Shown: positions 53,399 to 62,554 of the stretch, in pieces | Layout of the letters: each line of letters begins with the position of its first letter | How positions within the stretch are numbered: the first letter of the stretch is position 1 | Assembly (NCBI RefSeq): GCF_003600835.1 | Contig: NZ_NQYC01000001.1 | Span: 434,001-498,000 of the forward strand | Source of the DNA: Bacillus sp. PK3_68 | GTDB lineage: Bacteria; Bacillota; Bacilli; Bacillales; Domibacillaceae | Direction of reading: 5' to 3' | DNA: 64,000 nucleotides | Made by a program: the position numbers and the translations under genes | The notes under the pieces: model-generated | Seen by the model: the letters and a program-made list of their open reading frames with translations, nothing else | The model's database searches: none | Told to the model about the DNA's origin: nothing

Positions 53399-54964
53399 TT
53401 ATCCATGATCTCCTCCTTTTGGATTAGGCGCCTGATTGGGAGACTGACGATATACGTTAGATTCTCCCGTAAAATGCGGGCGCGTATCCATCATCCACCA
53501 AGGAGCCCGCCATAGCGTATCCTTTAGCTCTCGCCTCTTCAGCGGAGCTAGCGGCGCTAAATAAGGCTCACCAAACGACCGTAATGTACATAAATGAATG
53601 ATGATAGCAATCAGGCCAATAACCACGCCAAGTAACCCTAATGTACCGGCAAGAAAAACAAGCGGGAAGCGAAGCACTCGGATAGACATGCCCGTAATGT
53701 AACGGGGGAGCATAAAAGAGGCAATCCCTGTAATCGCAACAACAATAACCATAGGGGCAGAAACAAGTCCTGCCTGAACAGCCGCTTGACCGATAACGAG
53801 CGCTCCAACAATACTGATAGCAGATCCAATTTGCCTCGGTAACCTTACGCCTGCTTCCCGTAACGCCTCAAATGCAATTTCCATTATCAACACTTCTACT
53901 AAAGCGGGGAAAGGCACGGTTTCCCGCGCAGCAGCAATGCTGAGAAGTAACGTAGTCGGCAGCATTTCCTGATGAAAAGTAGCCACAGCGACATACACGG
54001 AAGGAAGCAGCAGGGCGACTCCAAGAAAAGTGTACCGGAGCCATCGGATGAATGTACTAATGACAAAGCGCTGATAGTAATCTTCTTGAACTTGCAATAA
54101 GGAGAAGAAAGAGATAGGAGCAATTAATATAAATGGAGTTCCATCTACTAAAATGACGATGCGCCCTTCAAGTAAATTAGCACAAGCAACATCCGGCCGT
54201 TCAGACGACAAAATCTGCGGAAAGGGAGAAAAAGGGTTATCCTCAATCAACTCTTCGATATAGTCACTTTCCAAGACTCCATCTATTTTAATTTTTTGCA
54301 GCCGGTTTTTCACTTCCTTAATAAGCGTTGGATCGGCAAGGCCCTCCATATAAGCAATCGCAACATTGGTTTTTGTATATTCGCCAATCATCATTGATTG
54401 TATTTTTAATGCGGGACTTTTGATAATGCGTCGCAATAGAGCTGTGTTCACTCCAATCGATTCAACAAATCCTTCCCGCGGGCCTCTAATGGATGACTCA
54501 GCCTGAGGCTCTTCGATGCTTCTCTTTTCCCACTTAGCCAGCCCTAAGGATAAGGCCGCAGTTTCTCCTTCACATAGCAAAATAGGATTTCCGTTTGAGA
54601 TGGACTCAATACAGTCTGCAACCAAGCTTACTTTCTGGACTTTCAAAACAGCCAGTTTTCTTTCTATAAATTCATTAAGCGATTTTGGATCATCATCTGT
54701 TTTCTTCATAAGAGGAGAAAGAACATGCTCTTTAAGGCTTTCCATATTGGTGAGCCCTTCAATAGAGATCACTACGGCTTTGGTTTTTCCAAAAAGGAAA
54801 AAGGATCGAAAAAGGACGTCGGAACAATTTTGATAAATGGAACGAAACATTTCAACGTTTTGTTCAAAACTATCATATAGCTTATCTTGGGGTTTCGCTT
54901 CCTGATGAGATGGACGCCGCTGCTCTTTCTTTCTCCTTAGCAGCTTATTTACGTTGCGGATCAC
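53399..54964 (-). CDS. spore germination receptor subunit GerAA-like
   Basis: The 521-residue A subunit has a soluble N-terminal part (about 1-285) and about five membrane segments (about 285-470), with FPALVEVLIMEIAFEALREA and RLPRQIGSAISIVGALVIGQ characteristic of the family. The GTG start at 54964 follows GGGAGGG with 7-base spacing and is preferred to 55003. It is the first gene of the operon A-C-D-B. It functions in the spore inner membrane. Confidence 0.93.
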   Translation of the reverse strand: MIRNVNKLLRRKKEQRRPSHQEAKPQDKLYDSFEQNVEMFRSIYQNCSDVLFRSFFLFGKTKAVVISIEGLTNMESLKEHVLSPLMKKTDDDPKSLNEFIERKLAVLKVQKVSLVADCIESISNGNPILLCEGETAALSLGLAKWEKRSIEEPQAESSIRGPREGFVESIGVNTALLRRIIKSPALKIQSMMIGEYTKTNVAIAYMEGLADPTLIKEVKNRLQKIKIDGVLESDYIEELIEDNPFSPFPQILSSERPDVACANLLEGRIVILVDGTPFILIAPISFFSLLQVQEDYYQRFVISTFIRWLRYTFLGVALLLPSVYVAVATFHQEMLPTTLLLSIAAARETVPFPALVEVLIMEIAFEALREAGVRLPRQIGSAISIVGALVIGQAAVQAGLVSAPMVIVVAITGIASFMLPRYITGMSIRVLRFPLVFLAGTLGLLGVVIGLIAIIIHLCTLRSFGEPYLAPLAPLKRRELKDTLWRAPWWMMDTRPHFTGESNVYRQSPNQAPNPKGGDHG

Positions 54965-55092
54965 CTTGCATCCCTCCCCCCTATTTTTAAAGCTCACACT
55001 CATTCTTTTCTCTATGATTCTTCATTTGGGTTATTTTATGCAGAAATCTTTAAATTGGCTTACATACATTTTTTCGTCTGCACACCATAAAA

Positions 55093-55119
55093 AGAGCACA
55101 GACTAATTGTCTGTGCTCT
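55093..55119 (-). terminator. intrinsic terminator of the ABC transporter operon
   Basis: An 11-bp perfect stem, AGAGCACAGAC / GTCTGTGCTCT, with a U-run on the minus strand. Confidence 0.88.
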
Positions 55120-55125
55120 ACCTGC

Positions 55126-56220
55126 TTATTCCTGTTTATATTCTCCGATAACTTTAATTGTTTCTTCTGTTAATGAGGAATCAATGGCTTTGTTCAAATC
55201 TACTTCTCCTTGAATCGCTCCATTTGCTTTATACATCTGGTATTGCTTTTTAATGTCTTCCATGTACATTTCACCGTTCGGATTGAGACCTGTAACGAAA
55301 ACATTTTCCCACACATTGGCATCTTTAAGAGCAGTATGTTTTGTCATAATTTGAATGATCTCTTCTTTATGTTTCCCTTTCATAAAAGCATCATTATAGT
55401 CCCGGACTCCTTTTAAATAGGCAGCCATAAATCGCAAAGAAACCTCTTCCTCCTCATTGATAAATTTAGGAGAAGCGAGAACCATGGCAATTTGGGCTTC
55501 TGGCGCATAATCTGTTGCATCGCCAAAGCGCACGTGCATCCCTTTTTCCTCTCCCTGTGTGATGAACGGTTCTATTTGAAGAGCAGCATCAATGGACCCG
55601 TTGTCAATAGCGGCTAGCATGCTTCCGAAATCTGGCATCAATACAAACTCGACGTCTTTCCTCGTCAATCCTCCATGTGCAAGCATTTGCTCGAATATAT
55701 AATCATCTACGCCATTTTTGGTAGAAACCGCAATGCGTTTGCCTTTAAAATCAGCATATTCCTTTATTTCCTTTTGTTTATCTTTGCCGATGACAAAGGA
55801 AAAATAGGATTTTCCTTTTACGTTGTGGCCTTTATCGGCAATAATTTTCACATCAATCCCTTGAGCAATCGCATTGAAAAAAGAAGCAGTCGATACACCA
55901 CCAGCAATATCTACTTCACCGGCAGCAAGAGCTGGCAACATATCATCACTATTAGCAAATTGAGCAAACTTTACTTCAATATTATAGTCAGCGAAATATC
56001 CTTTCTCTTTAGCTATATAAAACCCCGCTCCTGAAGCAGCCCCGTCTTCTGCAATAACGACCGTTGTTTTCTTTTGAAGAGGCGCTAAATCACCGGAAGG
56101 GTTCTTTTTGTTCGTTTCTGTATTTGAATTTCCTTCTGTTCCTGATTGCGAACAGCCGCTCATAACAAGTAGAAAAGCAAACAACATTATAAAACAGATG
56201 CGAAACCATCGTTCTCCCAT
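55126..56220 (-). CDS. ABC transporter substrate-binding lipoprotein (NMT1/SsuA type)
   Basis: The 364-residue lipoprotein (LLVMSGCSQSG, Cys about 22) is of the NMT1/THI5/SsuA class, with GFYIAKEKGYFADYNIEVKF, LAAGEVDIAGGVSTASFFNA and FKGKRIAVSTKNG. It captures a small ligand outside the cell for the adjacent permease. Members transport sulfonates, nitrate or pyrimidine precursors of thiamine; no riboswitch or enzyme neighbour fixes the choice. GGGGGG lies before the ATG at 56220. Confidence 0.87.
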   Translation of the reverse strand: MGERWFRICFIMLFAFLLVMSGCSQSGTEGNSNTETNKKNPSGDLAPLQKKTTVVIAEDGAASGAGFYIAKEKGYFADYNIEVKFAQFANSDDMLPALAAGEVDIAGGVSTASFFNAIAQGIDVKIIADKGHNVKGKSYFSFVIGKDKQKEIKEYADFKGKRIAVSTKNGVDDYIFEQMLAHGGLTRKDVEFVLMPDFGSMLAAIDNGSIDAALQIEPFITQGEEKGMHVRFGDATDYAPEAQIAMVLASPKFINEEEEVSLRFMAAYLKGVRDYNDAFMKGKHKEEIIQIMTKHTALKDANVWENVFVTGLNPNGEMYMEDIKKQYQMYKANGAIQGEVDLNKAIDSSLTEETIKVIGEYKQE

Positions 56221-56233
56221 TGTTTTCCCCCCC

Positions 56234-57013
56234 TTAATTTCTAGACGCCTGCACCTCATCTTGCAAATGCTTGCGAATGTCCATGAAGTATGCAGCGGCC
56301 CCCGGATCTGCCCGTACCTGTTCCATCGTACGCGGCCGCGGCAGATCTATATGAATGTCTCGAACGATTTTTCCTGGCTGTGCACTCATCAGTAAAATGC
56401 GATCTGCGAGCAACAGCGCCTCATCAATGCTATGAGTAATAAATAACACCGTTTTCTTAGTCTCCATCCAGATTGCCAGCAGCTCCTCTTGCAAAATAAA
56501 TTTATTTTGCTCATCAAGTGCAGCAAATGGTTCATCCATCAGTAAAATCTCAGGATCATTTGCAAAAGCACGGGCAATGCTGACGCGTTGCTTCATTCCT
56601 CCTGAGAGTTCTTTCGGGTACAAAGAGGCATACATGTTCAGCCCTGTTTTCCTTAAGTAGTAAGCTGTTCTTTCTTTTACTACACTTTTTGGCAATTTCC
56701 TCATCTTCAAGCCGAACGCCACATTTTCCTCCACTGTCATCCAAGGGATCACTCCCCGCTCTTGAAAGACCATTGATTGAAGCGGACGATTTTCCTGGCT
56801 CGGTATAATTTCATAGGAACCCGTGCTCGCTGTTTCTAAGTCTGCCAAAATGCGAAGAAGTGTCGTCTTGCCGCAGCCGCTTGGTCCAACGAGACAAACA
56901 AACTCTCCTTCTTGAATAGTAGTAGAAATGCGATCCAAAGCCTTGACACGGCTCTCTTTCTTAAAAAAAACTTTCGTTAAATGTTTGATCACAATCTTAG
57001 GCTGCCCGTTCAT
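56234..57013 (-). CDS. ABC transporter ATP-binding protein (SsuB/TauB type)
   Basis: The 259-residue ATPase has Walker A GPSGCGKTT (about 41-49), signature LSGGMKQR (about 137-144), Walker B ILLMDEPFAALD and the H-loop in FITHSIDEA. It energises the adjacent permease. It begins 4 bases after the permease gene. Confidence 0.93.
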   Translation of the reverse strand: MNGQPKIVIKHLTKVFFKKESRVKALDRISTTIQEGEFVCLVGPSGCGKTTLLRILADLETASTGSYEIIPSQENRPLQSMVFQERGVIPWMTVEENVAFGLKMRKLPKSVVKERTAYYLRKTGLNMYASLYPKELSGGMKQRVSIARAFANDPEILLMDEPFAALDEQNKFILQEELLAIWMETKKTVLFITHSIDEALLLADRILLMSAQPGKIVRDIHIDLPRPRTMEQVRADPGAAAYFMDIRKHLQDEVQASRN

Positions 57014-57017
57014 CTTG

Positions 57018-57839
57018 TCACCTCCAAGGAATGAGCTTTTTTTGCAATATCCTTAATGCTACTGAAAAGAGATAACCAAAAAACGAGATAAGTATCAACC
57101 CTACAAACATTTCCTTTAACAGAAATGCTTTATAAGACGTCCAAATTAAATAACCAATCCCGGAAGTAGCTCCCATCATTTCCGCCGCGACAATCGTTAG
57201 AAGGGCAATGGCCTGCCCCATTTGCACACCCTCAAGCATCACAGGAAGAGCACCCGGCAAGGCTATCTTGAAAAAATACTCTTTTGAACTGGCACCGTAA
57301 TTTTTTGCTACGTCTAAATGAATCGCATCAATATTCATGACACCCGCGGCTGTGTTGATCACAACAGGGAAAAATACGCTTCCCGCAATCGTTACAATTT
57401 TCGAAAGATCGCCAATGCCAAACAAAATAATGATAAGCGGAAGCAAGGCAAGTGTGGGAATCGGCATTAACGCCATTACGAGCGGCGAAACAAAATGACG
57501 GATCGGCGAGTAAAGCCCCATTAGTAATCCAATAACCACACCTGGAATAACCCCTAAAAGAAATCCAGCAAAAATGCGATAGAGAGAAATCCAGATATGA
57601 TGAAATAATTCTCCACTCACACTCATAGTAATCAACGTCTTAATAATCTCAACTGGCGGCGGGAAAAAGCGGGGATCAATCCAAGCGGCTCGCGATAAAA
57701 ACTCCCATAATAAAAGAACAAATATTGGAGAACAGATCGTCAGCGCTTTTTTGTACCTTTCCTTTCGTTGCTGTCTTTTCCATTCTTGTTGTTCCACTTT
57801 GAATGGGTCAAACTGAATGGCTGTTTTTTTCATTTTCAC
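57018..57839 (-). CDS. ABC transporter permease (SsuC/TauC type)
   Basis: The 273-residue inner-membrane permease has six hydrophobic segments. The EAA-like coupling loop is YFFKIALPGALPVMLEGVQM (about 183-202). It is the first gene of the permease-ATPase-binding-protein operon. Confidence 0.92.
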   Translation of the reverse strand: MKMKKTAIQFDPFKVEQQEWKRQQRKERYKKALTICSPIFVLLLWEFLSRAAWIDPRFFPPPVEIIKTLITMSVSGELFHHIWISLYRIFAGFLLGVIPGVVIGLLMGLYSPIRHFVSPLVMALMPIPTLALLPLIIILFGIGDLSKIVTIAGSVFFPVVINTAAGVMNIDAIHLDVAKNYGASSKEYFFKIALPGALPVMLEGVQMGQAIALLTIVAAEMMGATSGIGYLIWTSYKAFLLKEMFVGLILISFFGYLFSVALRILQKKLIPWR

Positions 57840-57956
57840 ACCTCACCACCTCTACAAGTATAAAATATGTAAAGAGCCCAAAAAGTGTGAAAGGCCTTAG
57901 GAAACAAATTTACCTGCACTCTTTCTTTAAATAAAAACTCTATCATTTGACCAACC

Positions 57957-58011
57957 AAAAAGGAGCCTGGAATAAACAATACTCTTTGTGGATTGGTTTC
58001 TTCCAGGCTCC
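57957..58011 (-). terminator. leader terminator upstream of the ABC operon
   Basis: An 11-bp perfect stem, GGAGCCTGGAA / TTCCAGGCTCC, has a 28-base loop and a U5 run on the minus strand, about 118 bases before the permease start. No gene ends just upstream. A short frame with a GGGAG site (MYINIDR, stop) precedes it near 58050. It looks like an attenuator for the importer operon. Confidence 0.6.
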
Positions 58012-58060
58012 GATACCCGCTCCTCTTTATCTGTCTATGTTGATATACATATGCGACCAT

Positions 58061-58475
58061 TCATTCTCCCTCTCTATCACTTTTCAAAATAAAAGCTGAT
58101 CAATTAGAATAAAGTTGGATCGGAAACCTTGTTTTAACCTTTCTCTTTTACTATTAGGAGATTTAGTCAATCATTTTTTCAAAATGAAGGGGGTGCTTTT
58201 GTCCGTACATAAGGATTAAACAGCATATTTTAATCAGACTTCGTTCCGAAATCTCTGCTGCTCCATCGCAAATCGTTTCAAAGGCAAGGAGTTAAATTCC
58301 AACCGTGAATCGGAGAAATGAAACTAGCCATTAGCATGGCTGCAACGAGAGCTGTTAGTGTGAATAAAACAATCAATTATAGACATGTCACTATGCGCTA
58401 TTTGCTTAACCGATAGATTACAATCAGAGGCATCGTCACAAAGCCAAGAAATTTTATACCTATGGAGGATGACGG
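58061..58475. other. intergenic region between divergent genes
   Basis: No gene is supported. It should hold promoters of the ABC operon leader and of the acetyltransferase gene. I looked for TPP and SAM riboswitch cores and did not see them. Confidence 0.4.
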
Positions 58476-58922
58476 ATGATTATACGAAAGGCTAAAATTC
58501 ACGAAATTTTACAGCTTAGTGAATTAGCGTTCCAATCAAAGGCTTACTGGGGATATACGGATGACTTCATGGAAAAATGTAAAGATGATTTGACTGTGAC
58601 TCCGTGTGATATTGAAGAAAAACACGTCTATGTTTTGGAGGACAATGATAAACTTCTGGCCTTTTATAGTTTAGAATTGAATCCCAATAGGCTAGATGCT
58701 TTCTTTATAAAACCAGACTATATTGGAAAAGGCATAGGAAAGTTATTGTGGAGAGATGTAATGGATCGAGCGAAAAAATTAAACATAGAGGAATTTACAC
58801 TGGACAGCGAACCGAATGCAGAAGGGTTCTATAAGAAAATGGGAGCCAAAAGAATAGGAGAGATTTCTTCTACAGTCTTTCAAAATCGAAAGTTACCCTT
58901 AATGAAAGTAATGGTTCACTAG
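58476..58922 (+). CDS. GNAT family N-acetyltransferase
   Basis: The 148-residue acetyltransferase has the acetyl-CoA loop in FIKPDYIGKGIGKLLW (about 84-99) and EPNAEGFYKKMGAKRIG at the end. The acceptor is unknown. GGAGGATGACGG lies before the ATG. A hairpin (AACAGCCTT / AAGGCTGTT, 59005-59043) lies downstream. Confidence 0.88.
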   Translation: MIIRKAKIHEILQLSELAFQSKAYWGYTDDFMEKCKDDLTVTPCDIEEKHVYVLEDNDKLLAFYSLELNPNRLDAFFIKPDYIGKGIGKLLWRDVMDRAKKLNIEEFTLDSEPNAEGFYKKMGAKRIGEISSTVFQNRKLPLMKVMVH

Positions 58923-59236
58923 AGGGAGTAATTTGAGGATTGGACAGCTAAATTAAATGTTTCTACTATTGATTTGCACAGAGATAATAAAGTTATTTAA
59001 TTATAATAACAGCCTTATTACATTTCATATGTAGGAAGGCTGTTAAAAGTCGTTTTATAACATATTGCACTATACAATTTCACATTTACGCCAAAAAACA
59101 ATAAAGTTGTTTCAGTCTATTGGACAAAAGCATCCGTTTAGTTAATAAATATGTTTTTATTCTCGTGACAGGAATATTTTATTGATCGTTGGTCTCAGAC
59201 TTTGAGAGACACACAATATCCCGATTTTAAAAACAA

Positions 59237-59362
59237 ATGTCTCAAAAAAAAGCCTATGTTATTGCAGTGAGTGGAGATAATCCATACATTAAAGGTTTAC
59301 CAATGATTCAGCAGTTTCAACATATCTTTGATTTTGTAGGAACAACTTTTGAAGGTTTCTAA
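59237..59362 (+). pseudogene. C-terminal remnant of an NAD(P)H-dependent flavodoxin-fold reductase
   Basis: A 41-codon frame (KKAYVIAVSGDNPYIKGLPM, then IQQFQHIFDFVGTTFEGF) matches the middle of flavodoxin-like NADPH:quinone or FMN reductases. The N-terminal 100 residues and the C terminus are missing. No ribosome-binding site precedes it. It appears to be a decayed gene fragment. Confidence 0.55.
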
Positions 59363-59398
59363 TCCTTAATGATAAGGGTGAAGCAAATAAAATTGGCT

Positions 59399-59770
59399 AT
59401 GAAATATATCATTCTTTACGTAAACAATTTTGAAAAGACCATGCATTTTTACAAAGACATTTTGGACTTGCCTGTCAAAATGCAACAAGATGCATATGTT
59501 GAATTTAACACCGGCGCAACAACGCTTTCGATTAATACGCGCCAATCTGTAAAAGAAGAAATCGGATTAAATGTACCTGAAGCCTCTGTTTCAACTCAAA
59601 CTTTTGAAATTGGATTTGCTGTTGAAAATGTCCCAGCTACAATCGACAAGCTTCGAAGACAAGGTGTACCAATCATAAAAGAACCCATTACGAAGCCGTG
59701 GGGACAAATAGTTGCTTATGCAGCCGACCCAGATGGACATTATATTGAGATCTGCACTTCTATAGAATAA
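59399..59770 (+). CDS. VOC family protein (glyoxalase/bleomycin-resistance fold)
   Basis: The 123-residue vicinal-oxygen-chelate protein has KYIILYVNNFEKTMHFYKDI at the start and AADPDGHYIEICT at the end, the typical first and last beta-alpha units. Substrate unknown. The start is uncertain: ATG 59369 has no site, and ATG 59399 aligns with the family N terminus. Confidence 0.8.
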   Translation: MKYIILYVNNFEKTMHFYKDILDLPVKMQQDAYVEFNTGATTLSINTRQSVKEEIGLNVPEASVSTQTFEIGFAVENVPATIDKLRRQGVPIIKEPITKPWGQIVAYAADPDGHYIEICTSIE

Positions 59771-59938
59771 AACGGGGCTGAATGAATCCTTATCGAACTA
59801 GAGGTATACTAGTTGAAAAATATGAGGCTGCCATTAGAATGGTTTTTCCTTTATGGAACTAACGGAGGGCTCCGCATAGTGAAACAAGAAGGCTCAAAGT
59901 AATCAATCTTTTATAAAAAACAGTCCTTGAAAGTAAAG

Positions 59939-59983
59939 AAAAGCCAACGTTTTGAATAATCCTTATTCAAAACGTTGGCTTTT
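59939..59983. terminator. 21-bp perfect bidirectional terminator hairpin
   Basis: The arms 59939-59959 and 59963-59983 are perfectly complementary around TCC, with A- and T-runs at the ends. It lies 170 bases after the VOC gene and 210 bases from the yqxD end. Confidence 0.85.
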
Positions 59984-60194
59984 TATATGCATTGAAATCA
60001 AAAGCTTACAATGATTTTTAATCAATCTTTATTATAGATCAACATGTTACATGCTTAATTATTTTAAATGAGTGAAGAACTAAATAAAGAGGAATTTGAT
60101 AGATGAAATAACGCTATGTCCCCTTCTAACAGCCATTTGTGAGAAGAGGATTGTCTATAAATCACACCACTTTATGGGGTTTAAAGAATCTTTA

Positions 60195-60644
60195 TCACTC
60201 AGCAGCTATAATCTGTTCTACTACTCTGATGAAGCGTTCTTCAAACTGCTGATCATCTTCTTTCCGCCGTTTTCTAGGGCCTTTCATTCTTTCACCGGCC
60301 TGTCTTGCCTTTTTAGCGACATGACGAAAGCCAAGAAGCTGATCGATATTATCAGGTGTATACAAACGGCCATTCTGGTCAATGGCATACCCATTTTTAG
60401 CTAGGACCATGGCGGCTAATCCATAATCTTGTGTAATAACAATATCCCCTTTTTTCACGCGGTTGACCAAGACAAAGTCCACCGCATCCGCTCCCTTCGA
60501 GACTGTGACTGTCTCTGCTCCATCCCGCTGCATAACGTGGGCCGTATCACAAATTAATACCACTCTTAATCCAAACTTTTTTGCTACTTTTAACGCCCGG
60601 TCAACCACCGGGCAGCCATCTGCATCAATCAGAATCGTAGGCAT
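60195..60644 (-). CDS. yqxD: YaiI/YqxD family protein (DUF188)
   Basis: The 149-residue protein has the PIN-like start MPTILIDADGCPVVDRALKV and the conserved GDIVITQDYGLAAMVL. A nuclease-like role is suspected for the family but not shown. The ATG at 60644 (AAAGGAG, 9 bases upstream) is preferred to the TTG at 60650. Confidence 0.9.
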   Translation of the reverse strand: MPTILIDADGCPVVDRALKVAKKFGLRVVLICDTAHVMQRDGAETVTVSKGADAVDFVLVNRVKKGDIVITQDYGLAAMVLAKNGYAIDQNGRLYTPDNIDQLLGFRHVAKKARQAGERMKGPRKRRKEDDQQFEERFIRVVEQIIAAE

Positions 60645-60676
60645 AACCAAGTGCTCCTTTACTTATCATCTTTTAG

Positions 60677-62272
60677 TTAAGGACCAATAAGCGGCAACGT
60701 AATTTCCACGACCGTTCCTTTATTTACTTTACTGCTAACGTTCAAGCGTCCTTTATGCTGCTCAATAATACGTTTAATAATCATATAGCCAAGCCCTGTG
60801 CCAGTTTCTTTTGTCGTATAAAAAGGTGTGCCCAACTTTTGAATTTGTTCCGGCTTCATCCCTTCTCCTTCATCTATGATCTGGATTCTTGCCTCTCTAT
60901 CTTTTGTTTCTCCAACACGGATCGTCAATTGCCCGCCAAACGGCATCGCTTCCACACTGTTCTTAAACAGGTTGATAAACACCTGCTTTAATTGATTTTT
61001 ATTACAGTGAATCATTAATTCGCTATTGGCAAATTCAGTTGCCATTTGGATGTTGCTCATGCTTGCTTGTGTTTGAAATAAAGAAATGGTTTCCTTAAGT
61101 ATTTTGTTCAGGTTCTTATTGTGAAAATGAACTACATTCGGTTTAGAAAGAATTAAGAGTTCACTAACGATAAAATTTATTCGGTCAATTTCTTCTAAAA
61201 TAAGCTGGAAGTGTGACTCTTCTTTAAAGTCTTCCTTAACGAGCTGGATGAATCCACGAATCGTTGTAAGTGGATTACGAATTTCATGGGCCACACCGGC
61301 CGCCATTTGACCGATAGCTGCGAGCTTTTCAGTATTTAATAATAATTCTTCTGTCTTCTTACGTCCTGTAATATCTTTTATTTGGGCAAATGCTCCTGTT
61401 AACTTCTGCTGTTCATCACGAATAGGTAACGCATCGAATAAAACCGTCGTCTCTTGCCCGCTCTTCTGCACAAAGGAAATCTCCAAGTCAGTATACTGCT
61501 TGTTTTCCCCCAGCACTTTGTTTAAGTAGGCGCCAAAGCTACCTAGTTTATTAATTGGCTGAAAAAATACTTCTTCCCTTTTCAAGCCGGTTATCTGCTC
61601 GGCTGAAAGATTAAACCCGATTAGTTTACCCTCTTTATTTGAGATCATCATGCCATTTCTCGTTGTGTCCATCATCAGCTTATTAAGAATATACAGTTTT
61701 TCATTTTGCTTTAACAATTGAAGTTCTCTTTCAATAGAATCTTTCATCGTTAATAACAGCGTCAACAAGAGAGGACTGGCCTGATCGATTGTTGTCATAA
61801 ATGTGATCGCCCCCAAGATACCTCCCTCAATCGGATCTTTTATGGCCACGCCATAACACGCACATGAATGCAAACAATGATGATAATGATCGGTTCCAAT
61901 CATTTCAATTGGCTGATCATATTTTAGCGCGAGAATAACAGAATTCATCCCGCAAATTTCCTCTGTAAATTGCACGCCTTCCCTAATTCCAAGTTGATTG
62001 ACTGTATCCTTGATCGTTTGATCTCCAAGCATTTGAATCACATACCCTTCTTTATCAGCGGTGGCTGTTAAGATAGGTACACCTTGCATAGAGGAGATAA
62101 ACTTTTCAAAAAAGTGATCGACTACTTGTAAAAACTTTGTATGCTGCAAGCGCTTTTGTTGTAATTCCTTTTCATTTAAGACCTCTTTAAACTCAGGTGT
62201 AATAAGAGGATCAAGCCCTCTCTTTTGACATTGGGTTTTTAGGGCATCAAAACAGATGTTCATTTTTTCCAT
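60677..62272 (-). CDS. GAF-PAS sensor histidine kinase
   Basis: This is a 531-residue soluble kinase. The N-terminal GAF-like domain (about 45-185) is of the type found in sigma-54 activators such as AcoR (IGTDHYHHCLHSCACYGVAI). A PAS domain (about 195-310), a HisKA with phospho-acceptor His in GVAHEIRNPLTT (about 330) and an HATPase domain with NLFKNSVEAM and GTGLGYMIIKRI follow. No response regulator is adjacent. Its layout resembles Bacillus sporulation-type kinases and stand-alone PAS kinases. Confidence 0.9.
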   Translation of the reverse strand: MEKMNICFDALKTQCQKRGLDPLITPEFKEVLNEKELQQKRLQHTKFLQVVDHFFEKFISSMQGVPILTATADKEGYVIQMLGDQTIKDTVNQLGIREGVQFTEEICGMNSVILALKYDQPIEMIGTDHYHHCLHSCACYGVAIKDPIEGGILGAITFMTTIDQASPLLLTLLLTMKDSIERELQLLKQNEKLYILNKLMMDTTRNGMMISNKEGKLIGFNLSAEQITGLKREEVFFQPINKLGSFGAYLNKVLGENKQYTDLEISFVQKSGQETTVLFDALPIRDEQQKLTGAFAQIKDITGRKKTEELLLNTEKLAAIGQMAAGVAHEIRNPLTTIRGFIQLVKEDFKEESHFQLILEEIDRINFIVSELLILSKPNVVHFHNKNLNKILKETISLFQTQASMSNIQMATEFANSELMIHCNKNQLKQVFINLFKNSVEAMPFGGQLTIRVGETKDREARIQIIDEGEGMKPEQIQKLGTPFYTTKETGTGLGYMIIKRIIEQHKGRLNVSSKVNKGTVVEITLPLIGP

Positions 62273-62497
62273 TATTCTCTATCCCCTAAATGAGTAATAA
62301 TTTCTCATACGCTTTTAAGTATAAATTGAGTTTAACAGAAGATGACTCAAAACCGAATAATGGATTTTTCTAAAGTGCTTAAAACTCGGCGTGCGTTGAG
62401 CTTTTCTATGTGTTAGACAGCCATTGCAATTCTCCCTCTTTACAGAACCATGAACAGCTGAGTCGATACCATCATAAGAAGGCTAGAAATGGAAAAG

Positions 62498-62533
62498 TCC
62501 CAATACAGACTTTTTAGGATGTCCGCATTGGGA
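62498..62533 (-). terminator. terminator of the aminotransferase gene
   Basis: TCCCAAT / ATTGGGA outer pairing with a second inner pairing (GTC / GAC type) and TTTT on the minus strand. Confidence 0.55.
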
Positions 62534-62554
62534 AAAGTGAGGGGATTTTTATAT

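Noticed and set aside
57836-58060. 74-residue frame before the ABC permease
   Set aside because: It runs through the leader terminator hairpin, its ribosome-binding site touches the ATG, and its composition follows the RNA structure.
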